A DNA stretch of 64,000 nucleotides. Origin: Hyphomicrobiales bacterium. GTDB taxonomy: Bacteria; Pseudomonadota; Alphaproteobacteria; Rhizobiales; Rhizobiaceae. Made by a program: the position numbers and the translations under genes. The DNA is taken from contig UBXV01000038.1 in NCBI GenBank assembly GCA_900469625.1, forward strand, positions 62,001-126,000, given 5' to 3'. The notes under the pieces were generated by a model. It saw nothing but the letters and a program-made list of their open reading frames with translations, ran no database searches and was not told the origin of the DNA. This document shows positions 57,395 to 64,000 of the stretch, piece after piece (the first letter of the stretch is position 1; the number at the start of each line of letters is the position of its first letter).

Positions 57395-58216
57395 CTATTT
57401 GCCGTCCCATTCCGGCATGCGCTTGTCGAGGAAGGCGCCGATGCCGTTTGCCGCGTCGCCGGCCATCATGTTTTCGACCATCACGCCGACGGCGTAATCG
57501 TAAGCCTCGGGAAGGCTCATTTCCGCCTGGCGATAGAAGGCTTCCTTGCCGATCTTCAGTGCCTGCGGCGATTTCGAGGCGATGACGGCGGCGTATTTGT
57601 CGACGACCTGGCGAAGGTACTGCTGCGGCACGATGCGGTTGACGATGCCGAAGTCCTTTGCCGTCGAGGCATCGATGGTTTCGCCCGTCAGCAGCATTTC
57701 CATCGCCTGCTTGCGGTGCGATGCGCGCGACAGCGCCACCATCGGCGTCGAGCAGAACAGACCGATATTGACGCCCGGCGTGCAGAAGGTGGAACTGTCG
57801 GTGCAGATCGCGAGATCGCAACTGGCGACAAGCTGGCAGCCGGCCGCCGTCGCCAGACCGTCGATCTCGGCGATGACTGCCTGGGGCAGCCGGGTGATCT
57901 TCATCATCAGTTCCGCAGCGAGGCGGATCGTCGTTTCGAAGAATGCCCTGCCCCCATCGGCATCGGCGCGATGCGCGGTCATTTCCTTGAGGTCATGGCC
58001 TGCCGAAAACAGCTTGCCCGATGCCGAAAGGATGACAACCCTGATCTCCCCGGAATGGGCGATGGCGTCGAGCGCCGTGTGCAGGGCCTCCATCATCCCG
58101 ATCGAAAGCACGTTGGCGGGCGGGTTGTTGAGCGTCAACCGGAGAACCGGCCCATTGAGTTCGCGCAGCAGCAAGCCATTCGGCTCTTCCTTGCGAAATG
58201 AAACAACGTCCGCCAT
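57395..58216 (-). CDS. Enoyl-CoA hydratase/isomerase-family protein
   Basis: A 273-residue crotonase-fold enzyme. The oxyanion-hole segments are SASGKLFSAGHDLKEM and IDGLATAAGCQLVASCDLAICTDSSTF, followed by MEMLLTGETIDASTAKDFGIVNRIV. The catalytic glutamates of true enoyl-CoA hydratases are not clearly both present, so specificity within the superfamily is open; it resembles the ECHDC3 branch. AGGAGAAGGAC lies directly before the ATG at 58216. It converges on the EamA gene with only 3 bp between stops. Confidence 0.88.
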   Translation of the reverse strand: MADVVSFRKEEPNGLLLRELNGPVLRLTLNNPPANVLSIGMMEALHTALDAIAHSGEIRVVILSASGKLFSAGHDLKEMTAHRADADGGRAFFETTIRLAAELMMKITRLPQAVIAEIDGLATAAGCQLVASCDLAICTDSSTFCTPGVNIGLFCSTPMVALSRASHRKQAMEMLLTGETIDASTAKDFGIVNRIVPQQYLRQVVDKYAAVIASKSPQALKIGKEAFYRQAEMSLPEAYDYAVGVMVENMMAGDAANGIGAFLDKRMPEWDGK

Positions 58217-58387
58217 GTCCTTCTCCTGCTGTCTTGTCTATTCCAGTCGATGGGCATCGTGGTACGCCGCCTCCCGCCTGCTTTCAAGTCGGCGATGATC
58301 AGGGCGACTAAGACCTTTTTCCGCCTTGCGAAGAATCGGATGGCGGCATCTGTTGACGTAACGAAAGATCCGCGCAGAGGAAGACCC

Positions 58388-58819
58388 ATGAAATTCCAGC
58401 CGATCATGACGGTCGAGGCGCTGAACCAGTTTCTCGACACCGATTTTCCCCAGGTCCACACGGACGGCAAGGTCTTCCAGGTCACGGACACGGGCCCCGG
58501 ATTTGCGACGATGCGGCTCGATCCGAACGAACGTCATATCCGGCCGGGCGGCACCGTTTCCGGGCCGACGCTTTTCGCCCTTGCCGACGTTTCCGCCTAT
58601 ATCGCGCTCATCGCCCATATCGGCCCCGTGGCACTTGCGGTCACCACCAATCTCAACATCAATTTCCTGCGAAAACCGGAGCCCCAACCGCTCGAATGCA
58701 CCTGTCGCATTCTCAAGCTCGGCAAGCGTCTGGCGGTTCTGGACGCTTCGATCGCCATGGTCGGCAGCGACGATCTCGTGGCGCATGCGACGGCGACCTA
58801 TTCGATTCCACCGCGATAA
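58388..58819 (+). CDS. PaaI/hotdog-fold thioesterase family protein
   Basis: A 143-residue single hotdog domain. It begins MKFQPIMTVEALNQFLDTDFPQVH and includes NERHIRPGGTVSGPTLFALADVSAYIALIAHIG and VTTNLNINFLRKPEPQPLECTCRILKLGKRLAVLDASI, the PaaI-type acyl-CoA thioesterase pattern. GAGGAAGACCC lies before the ATG at 58388. It diverges from an enoyl-CoA hydratase-like gene, so a fatty or aromatic acyl-CoA substrate is plausible. Confidence 0.88.
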   Translation: MKFQPIMTVEALNQFLDTDFPQVHTDGKVFQVTDTGPGFATMRLDPNERHIRPGGTVSGPTLFALADVSAYIALIAHIGPVALAVTTNLNINFLRKPEPQPLECTCRILKLGKRLAVLDASIAMVGSDDLVAHATATYSIPPR

Positions 58820-58896
58820 ATTGAGGTATCAAAATACCCCATCGCTAACACGTTGTTTTTGCTTATGTTTATTTCAGCATTGCAAAATCGACATTG

Positions 58897-58925
58897 TTGA
58901 CGCCTTTTTCACGCTTGCGTATAAG
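58897..58925 (+). promoter_or_regulatory. Sigma-70 promoter of the rplM-rpsI operon
   Basis: TTGACG (58897-58902) and TATAAG (58920-58925) are separated by exactly 17 bases, the best housekeeping promoter match in the window. It gives a leader of about 115 bases with two hairpins (58938-58956 and 59003-59025). The first is followed by a T-rich stretch and the second closes with a TTCG tetraloop. Confidence 0.75.
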
Positions 58926-59045
58926 CACCCTCAGATCGCGGTCCCTCTCGGGCCGCTTTCTTCTTTTGGCTGAAATTCGGTCAAAACCAAGCAACAAGAA
59001 ACGCCCAACGGTTCGCCGTTATGGGTCCAAAGAAAGAGTTTTGTT

Positions 59046-59510
59046 ATGGGAACCTTCGTTCAGAAGCCTGCAGAGGTGGAGAAGAAGTGGATCATCATCG
59101 ACGCCGAAGGCCTCGTTGTCGGTCGCCTCGCCTCCATCATCGCGAACCGCCTGCGCGGCAAGCACAAAGCCACCTTCACGCCGCATGTTGACGATGGCGA
59201 CAACGTCATCGTGATCAACGCCGAGAAGGCCGTGCTCACGGGCAAGAAGTACACCGACAAGAAGTACTACTGGCACACCGGCTACCCCGGCGGCATCAAG
59301 GAGCGCACCGCGCGCCAGATCATCGAAGGCCGCTTCCCGGAGCGCGTCCTCGAGAAGGCCGTCGAGCGCATGGTTCCGCGCGGCCCGCTCGGCCGTCGCC
59401 AGATGAAGAACCTGCGCGTATACGCAGGCTCGAACCACCCGCATGAAGCACAGCAGCCGGCCGTCCTCGACGTCGCCAAGCTGAACAGCAAGAACACAAG
59501 GAGCGCCTAA
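59046..59510 (+). CDS. rplM: 50S ribosomal protein L13
   Basis: A 154-residue L13, starting [46 protein letters not shown], with [33 protein letters not shown] and the [30 protein letters not shown] block. L13 is an early assembly protein of the large subunit; in E. coli it represses its own operon through the leader. AAGAAAGAG precedes the ATG at 59046. Its stop overlaps the rpsI start by one base (TAATG). Confidence 0.97.
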   Translation: MGTFVQKPAEVEKKWIIIDAEGLVVGRLASIIANRLRGKHKATFTPHVDDGDNVIVINAEKAVLTGKKYTDKKYYWHTGYPGGIKERTARQIIEGRFPERVLEKAVERMVPRGPLGRRQMKNLRVYAGSNHPHEAQQPAVLDVAKLNSKNTRSA

Positions 59511-59977
59511 TGGCCGACCTTTCCGCTCTCAAGGAAATCGCCACGACTGCGGAACCGGCAGCTCCGGTTCACGTCAAGAAGGTCGACGCTCAGGGCCGCT
59601 CCTATGCGACCGGCAAGCGTAAGAACGCTGTTGCCCGCGTATGGGTCAAGCCCGGCTCGGGCAAGATCACCATCAACGGCAAGCCGTACCTCGACTACTT
59701 CGCTCGTCCGGTTCTGCAGATGATCCTGCAGCAGCCGATCGTCGCAGCTGCCCGTGACGGCCAGTTCGACATCGACGCGACGGTCGCCGGTGGCGGTCTC
59801 TCCGGCCAGGCCGGTGCCGTTCGTCACGGCATCTCCAAGGCGCTCACCTACTTCGAACCGGGCCTGCGCTCGGTGCTGAAGAAGGGCGGCTTCCTGACCC
59901 GCGACAGCCGTGTCGTTGAACGTAAGAAGTACGGCAAGGCCAAGGCCCGTCGTTCGTTCCAGTTCTCCAAGCGTTAA
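59510..59977 (+). CDS. rpsI: 30S ribosomal protein S9
   Basis: A 155-residue S9 with an N-terminal extension of about 25 residues common in alphaproteobacteria. The core begins [35 protein letters not shown] and ends in the conserved C-terminal [17 protein letters not shown], whose tail reaches the P-site tRNA. It is co-translated with rplM through the TAATG overlap. A strong terminator follows 25 bp after the stop. Confidence 0.97.
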   Translation: MADLSALKEIATTAEPAAPVHVKKVDAQGRSYATGKRKNAVARVWVKPGSGKITINGKPYLDYFARPVLQMILQQPIVAAARDGQFDIDATVAGGGLSGQAGAVRHGISKALTYFEPGLRSVLKKGGFLTRDSRVVERKKYGKAKARRSFQFSKR

Positions 59978-60001
59978 TCGCTCGAAGACACTGCATCTTG
60001 G

Positions 60002-60028
60002 AAGGCCGGGCTCGCCCGGCCTTTTTTC
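60002..60028 (+). terminator. Intrinsic terminator of rplM-rpsI
   Basis: AAGGCCGGGC/CCCGGCCTT form a 9-bp stem with a short loop followed by TTTTTTCG, 25 bp after the rpsI stop. Confidence 0.9.
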
Positions 60029-60032
60029 GTTT

Positions 60033-60506
60033 TCAGATCGGCAACTCGGTCGTCGACTTCAGTTCGCGCAGCACGAAGCTCGACACCACCGTGCGCACAT
60101 GCGGATTGCGCATCAGATAGCGGGTCATGAAGGCGTCGTAGCTGTCGACGTCGTTGGCCCTGATCTTCAGCATGTAGTCGAACGTGCCCGACAGCGCATA
60201 ACACTCCATGATCTCCGGCCGGTCGCGCACGACCGCCGAGAAAGCGGCAATCGCCTCGTCGTGATGATCCTCCAGCGTCACATGGGCGATGATGCAGAGC
60301 TTCAGATCCAGCTTGCCCGGATCGAGCAGCGCCACCCGCTTGCGAATGACGCCGTCGGCCTCCAGCTCCTGCAGTCGCCGCCAGGTCGAGCTTTGCGACA
60401 TGCCCGCCCTTTCCGCGAGCTCGGACAGGGACTGGCCGCTGTCGGCCTGAATCAGCCGCAGCAGCCTGCGCAAAGGTTGGGAAGTTTCCTTCAAATCTGA
60501 CGACAT
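60033..60506 (-). CDS. Lrp/AsnC-family transcriptional regulator
   Basis: A 157-residue Lrp-type regulator. The helix-turn-helix is in QSLSELAERAGMSQSSTWRRLQELEADGVIRKRVALLD; the ligand-binding RAM domain follows with LCIIAHVTLEDHHDEAIAAFSAVVRDRPEIMECYALSGTFDYMLKIRANDVDSYDAFM. GGGAGGAAAT precedes the ATG at 60506. A frame open to 61718 upstream is only the antisense of phhA. It diverges from phhA with 111 bp between starts, and regulation of phhA by aromatic amino acids is the likely role. It ends 5 bp from the rpsI terminator. Confidence 0.92.
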   Translation of the reverse strand: MSSDLKETSQPLRRLLRLIQADSGQSLSELAERAGMSQSSTWRRLQELEADGVIRKRVALLDPGKLDLKLCIIAHVTLEDHHDEAIAAFSAVVRDRPEIMECYALSGTFDYMLKIRANDVDSYDAFMTRYLMRNPHVRTVVSSFVLRELKSTTELPI

Positions 60507-60617
60507 TTCGAAATTTCCTCCCGCAACAGCGCCCTCCACCGGCAACTGTGAAACAAATACTCGCTCCATTCGCGATACAATTGCAACAACTTGGTGTTTT
60601 GGCGAAGAGGAGACGTC

Positions 60618-61409
60618 ATGCCGAAGGAAAGCAGCTACACCGCGAAACTGCCCGAGCCGGATGGCAGCTATCACTACACGCCCGAGGAGGACGCGATCTG
60701 GGGCGAGCTTTATCAGCGGCAGATGAAGCTGCTCGCCGACAAGGCATGCGACGAATATCTGGAAGGCGCGCGCAAGCTTGACCTCGGCCCGGACCACGTG
60801 CCGCAACTCAAGGACGTCAACCGCCGCCTGCAGGAAACCACCGGCTTTGGCGTCGAAGGCGTACCGGCCCTTATCCCGCCATCGCGGTTCTACGAGCTCT
60901 TGTCCGAAGGCAAGTTTCCGCTCGCAACCTTCATCCGCCGGCGCGAGCATATCGACTACATCGAAGAGCCCGATATCTTCCACGAGGTCTTCGGCCACTG
61001 CCCGCTCCTGACCAACCAGAGCTATGCCAATTTCGTCCGCCGCTTCGGCGAGAAGGCCGTCGGCCTGGGCAAGGGCTACTCCTGGCACCTGTTCCGGATT
61101 TTCTGGTTCACGGTCGAATTCGGGCTGATCAACACCCCCAAGGGCCGGCGCTGCTTCGGGGCCGGCATCGTGTCGTCGCCGAACGAGACCCGTACGGCCA
61201 TGGAGCCATCGACGAGCGAGTTCCGCCCGTTCGATCTGATGTCGGTGCTGCGCACGCCGTACCGCATCGATATCGTGCAACCGATCTATTATGTCATCGA
61301 CAGCTTCGCCCAACTCGAGGCGATCATCGAGGAGGATATCGGCGCACGCATCACCGAGGCCAAGGCGCTCGGCGATTTTGCGCCGACCTTCGAGGCCAAG
61401 GCGTCCTGA
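60618..61409 (+). CDS. phhA: Phenylalanine-4-hydroxylase
   Basis: A 263-residue bacterial phenylalanine hydroxylase that converts phenylalanine to tyrosine using tetrahydropterin and O2. The iron ligands are His122 and His127 in FHEVFGHCPLLTN and Glu167 in FWFTVEFGL. It lacks the regulatory and tetramerisation domains of animal enzymes, as is normal for bacterial ones. GAGGAGACGTC lies before the ATG at 60618. Divergent Lrp regulator and adjacent agmatinase-like gene suggest amino-acid catabolism. No pterin carbinolamine dehydratase gene is in the window. Confidence 0.95.
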   Translation: MPKESSYTAKLPEPDGSYHYTPEEDAIWGELYQRQMKLLADKACDEYLEGARKLDLGPDHVPQLKDVNRRLQETTGFGVEGVPALIPPSRFYELLSEGKFPLATFIRRREHIDYIEEPDIFHEVFGHCPLLTNQSYANFVRRFGEKAVGLGKGYSWHLFRIFWFTVEFGLINTPKGRRCFGAGIVSSPNETRTAMEPSTSEFRPFDLMSVLRTPYRIDIVQPIYYVIDSFAQLEAIIEEDIGARITEAKALGDFAPTFEAKAS

Positions 61410-61488
61410 CAGAATTGGAATTCGCCGGCAGGGACTTGCCTTGCCGGCGGCGATTGTCCAACCTCTCGCCCTACACGGGAGACGGGAT

Positions 61489-62451
61489 ATGGCAAACAGG
61501 ACGATCGACCACGCGCTGACGGCGCGCTCACTCACATCGGCGGCATCGGACCCCACGCATGCCGGCATTCTCTCCTTCATGCGACGCAAATATTCCAAGC
61601 AGTTGAAGGATGTCGATGCCGTCGTGTGGGGCATTCCGTTCGACGCCGCAACATCCAACCGTCCCGGTGCCCGATTCGGCCCCCAGGCGATCCGTCGCGC
61701 CTCGGCGATCTTCGACAACGATCCGCAGTACCCGTTCGAGCGCGACCTCTTCGCTCAGATGGCAACGATCGACTATGGCGACTGCCTGCTCGACTACGGC
61801 AACCACTCGAAGACCCCGGCGACGATCGAGCGTGAGGCAGCGAAGATCCTGAACAGCGGCGCCTATCTGCAGACGCTCGGCGGTGACCATTTCGTCACCT
61901 ATCCGATCCTCAAGGCCCATGCCGCGATCCACGGTCCGCTCGCCCTCGTCCAGTTCGACGCGCATCAGGACACCTGGCCGGACGAGCGCGGCCGCATCGA
62001 CCACGGCTCCTTTGTCGGCCGTGCCGCCCGCGCCGGGCTCATCGATACGGACGCCTCTATCCAGATCGGCATCCGCACCCATGCACCGGAGGACTGCGGC
62101 ATCCGCATTCTCTACGGCTACGACGTCGAGGAAATGAGCGTTTCAGAGATTGCCGACGCCATCATCCAGCAAGTGGGCGAACGCAAGGCTTACCTGACCT
62201 TCGACATCGATTGCCTTGACCCGGCCTACGCGCCCGGCACGGGCACGCCCGTTGCCGGCGGACCTTCGAGCTCGAAAATCCTCTCGGTTCTGCGCAAGCT
62301 CGGAGCTCTGACTGTCGTCGGCAGCGATGTCGTCGAGGTCGCCCCTGCCTATGACCATGCGGATATCACCGCGATCGCCGGCGCGACGGTCGCCATGTAC
62401 ATGCTGGGCCTGCACGCAGAAAAGCTGGCGGAGCGTTCGACGCTCCCCTAA
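61489..62451 (+). CDS. speB: Agmatinase-like ureohydrolase
   Basis: A 320-residue manganese ureohydrolase. The metal-binding motifs are GGDHF (131-135), FDAHQDTW (156-163) and DIDCLDPAYAPGTGTP (about 230-245), all intact. The long N-terminal segment with GIPFDAATSNRPGARFGPQAIRR fits agmatinase rather than arginase. It would release urea from agmatine to give putrescine, but guanidinobutyrase and other guanidino-acid hydrolases share this fold. GGGAGACGGGAT precedes the ATG at 61489. It follows phhA by 79 bp on the same strand and may share its transcript. Confidence 0.87.
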   Translation: MANRTIDHALTARSLTSAASDPTHAGILSFMRRKYSKQLKDVDAVVWGIPFDAATSNRPGARFGPQAIRRASAIFDNDPQYPFERDLFAQMATIDYGDCLLDYGNHSKTPATIEREAAKILNSGAYLQTLGGDHFVTYPILKAHAAIHGPLALVQFDAHQDTWPDERGRIDHGSFVGRAARAGLIDTDASIQIGIRTHAPEDCGIRILYGYDVEEMSVSEIADAIIQQVGERKAYLTFDIDCLDPAYAPGTGTPVAGGPSSSKILSVLRKLGALTVVGSDVVEVAPAYDHADITAIAGATVAMYMLGLHAEKLAERSTLP

Positions 62452-62463
62452 AACGCCGCGCCT

Positions 62464-64000
62464 TCAATCGAGGTCGAGCAGCCCGGCGTTCTGGCGTTGG
62501 CGAAGGTGCTGGTCGACCAGCGTGCGATCGGCGCAGGTATGGTAGTGACCGTCGCAAGCGTCGCGCAGGCGCGCCAGCGCCTCGAATGTCGGCGAGGTCG
62601 GCAGGCCGACCGCTTCGATCAGGCTTGCCGTGAGGAAGCCGACGTCTAGCGGCCTGGCAAACGGCCGCATATCGATGTCGCGGCCATAGGCATAGACGGA
62701 ATAGTACGTCCTGTAGGCCAGCGAATTGAGGTCGGCAAAGAGATTTCCTTGCGGTGCGCCAGCCTGCAGATATGCCTTTGTCGCGACCGCCTGGTGATCA
62801 CCGAAGTCGAGAACGACCGTGCCGTTGGGACCCGGCGCCTGCTCGCGCTTGCTGCGAAAATCCTCGAGGTCCTGCTTGGCCAGCGCCACGCGGCGCAGAT
62901 ACTCGTTGGCTTCGGCATCCGGGGCGAATGCCTTTGCCGGCAACGTTTCTTTCGGCACCAGGTTCATGTCATAGGGACCATGCGGAAACATCGTCTGCAT
63001 GGAAATGAACAGCGGGCGCCGATCCTTCTCACGGTGCGCGCGAACGATCCGGTCGACGACGTCGAAATAGAAGCTGTCGCGGACAAAATGCGATTTCGGC
63101 CGCATCGCGTCGAAATCGACGATCTCCTGAAAACCGATCGAACGCAGGAAGGGCCCTTCGTTGACGAAACTCGCCTGCATCGGGATCACCGCAACGGTGC
63201 GATAACCGCACCGCGCCAGGAGACTGGGCAGGCTGCCCTTGACCCTGCCCTCAAGGATCTGCGTGACGTAGGGGCTCTGCCAGCCGAAGTCCGCACCGGA
63301 CAATCCGGTCATGACGGAAAAGTTCGTCACCCAAGTACCGCCGCCGAACGTCTCGACCTGTAGCGGATGCACGCGCTGGTCCTGCGATCGAAACGATGCG
63401 GCCATCCACTCCGGAACGTTCACCTGCGGGAAGTAGCTCGGACTGGTCTGGCTCTCGCTGAGGATGAGGAAAAGATCAGGCTTGCCGGCGGCCACGTCGC
63501 AACGGACCTCATCGCGAAGGCTTCCTTTCGCCTCGACGGCATCAAGTCGATCGGAAAGCACGATATGGCCGAACGGAAATTCGAGATCGCCGATCGAGAC
63601 GAAAAAGGACGAGGCGTCGTAGCCGGAGATGTAATGAACATAGCCCGGCTCGTTCTTCTTGTCCGGATAGAGGGCAAAGACACCGGCTGCCGCGACGAGA
63701 AGCAGGCCGGCGCGCACGCCGAAAGACCGCCCCGACAGGCGTTCACCGCGAAATGCAACGATCAGCAACGCGAGCGCGGCGGCCAGCACCGCGATGCTTC
63801 CGATCAACAGATGGAAATAGGAGCCGACCAGAAAGGAAAGCGCCGATCGGTCGAGGCCGGTGAAGGCGAAATCGAAGACGTGCAGCGAAAATCCCTTGAG
63901 GCGGAACTTGGCCTCCGACATCGCGGCAATCAGCAGCACCATGATACCGGCGGCCCAGAGCGAAAAGCTCGGGCGGCGTGAGAGCAGGAAGAAGAGAGCG
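62464..64000 (-). CDS. Membrane sulfatase-like protein (alkaline phosphatase superfamily), partial
   Basis: The frame is open to the window end, so the N-terminus is missing. The visible part has at least three membrane helices (including ALFFLLSRRPSFSLWAAGIMVLLIA, SYFHLLIGSIAVLAAALALLIVAF and AGLLLVAAAGVFALY) and then a periplasmic sulfatase-type domain from about PDLFLILSESQTSPSY. PLFISMQTMFPHGPYDM and VVLDFGDHQAVATKAYLQ are the later metal-site blocks. Enzymes of this class transfer or hydrolyse phosphoglycerol or phosphoethanolamine groups; a substrate cannot be assigned. SESQTSPSY replaces the usual ESxxA/TP nucleophile motif, with Thr or Ser as candidate nucleophile. It converges on speB. 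Confidence 0.8.
   Translation of the reverse strand, partial: ALFFLLSRRPSFSLWAAGIMVLLIAAMSEAKFRLKGFSLHVFDFAFTGLDRSALSFLVGSYFHLLIGSIAVLAAALALLIVAFRGERLSGRSFGVRAGLLLVAAAGVFALYPDKKNEPGYVHYISGYDASSFFVSIGDLEFPFGHIVLSDRLDAVEAKGSLRDEVRCDVAAGKPDLFLILSESQTSPSYFPQVNVPEWMAASFRSQDQRVHPLQVETFGGGTWVTNFSVMTGLSGADFGWQSPYVTQILEGRVKGSLPSLLARCGYRTVAVIPMQASFVNEGPFLRSIGFQEIVDFDAMRPKSHFVRDSFYFDVVDRIVRAHREKDRRPLFISMQTMFPHGPYDMNLVPKETLPAKAFAPDAEANEYLRRVALAKQDLEDFRSKREQAPGPNGTVVLDFGDHQAVATKAYLQAGAPQGNLFADLNSLAYRTYYSVYAYGRDIDMRPFARPLDVGFLTASLIEAVGLPTSPTFEALARLRDACDGHYHTCADRTLVDQHLRQRQNAGLLDLD

Noticed and set aside
60507-61718. Very long minus-strand frame extending the Lrp gene upstream to a 561-aa protein
   Set aside because: It is antisense to phhA and part of speB; the Lrp protein has a natural ATG with a strong ribosome binding site at 60506 and matches the family length.

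Overview
The window is an ordinary chromosomal segment of an alphaproteobacterium of the order Rhizobiales. GC content, codon use, the nuo-birA-rnj-mce-proS gene order and the family content all suggest a Sinorhizobium/Ensifer-like member of the Rhizobiaceae. This placement is inferred from gene order and protein sequence, not from a database search. No insertion sequences, phage genes or CRISPR arrays were seen.

Region 1 (1-20400, minus strand) is one long respiratory and housekeeping block. All 14 complex I genes run nuoA to nuoN. Two non-core genes are embedded: an 84-aa exported protein between nuoD and nuoE, and a 218-aa helix-hairpin-helix protein between nuoF and nuoG. NuoE carries a long C-terminal extension ending in the same helix-hairpin-helix module. 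Downstream follow birA, the ribonuclease J gene, mce, a DUF1467 membrane protein and the 5' end of proS.

Region 2 (20700-27500) has two tandem tRNA-Asp genes, a tRNA-Val gene, a cupin resembling hydroxynitrile lyase, and a YhaO/YhaN nuclease-ATPase pair.

Region 3 (27500-39250) has a chemoreceptor and a MarR regulator. It also has a secreted esterase-like/phytase-family protein preceded by a good PHO box, and a RibN-type riboflavin transporter behind an FMN riboswitch. The HU protein, Lon, ClpX and ClpP follow; clpP has a convincing RpoH-type heat-shock promoter.

Region 4 (39400-54400) is accessory in character. It holds a phospholipase D-type enzyme with an endonuclease/exonuclease/phosphatase protein, a VOC protein and a cytochrome P450. 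A short-chain dehydrogenase and a MarR regulator diverge from a strong palindromic operator. An AI-2E family permease, a sulP-ppk2 operon, a membrane TPR regulator, two small unknown proteins and a tandem universal stress protein complete it.

Region 5 (54400-64000) is metabolic. It contains O-acetylhomoserine sulfhydrylase with a structured leader, a CoA-binding protein, an EamA exporter, an enoyl-CoA hydratase-like protein, a hotdog thioesterase and the rplM-rpsI operon. An Lrp regulator diverges from phenylalanine hydroxylase (phhA), followed by an agmatinase-like ureohydrolase and a partial membrane sulfatase.

No clearly undescribed multi-gene system stands out. The most interesting leads are the shared helix-hairpin-helix module in complex I, the PHO-box-controlled secreted protein, the cupin with an intact hydroxynitrile-lyase-type active site, and the sulP-ppk2/TPR/Usp neighbourhood.
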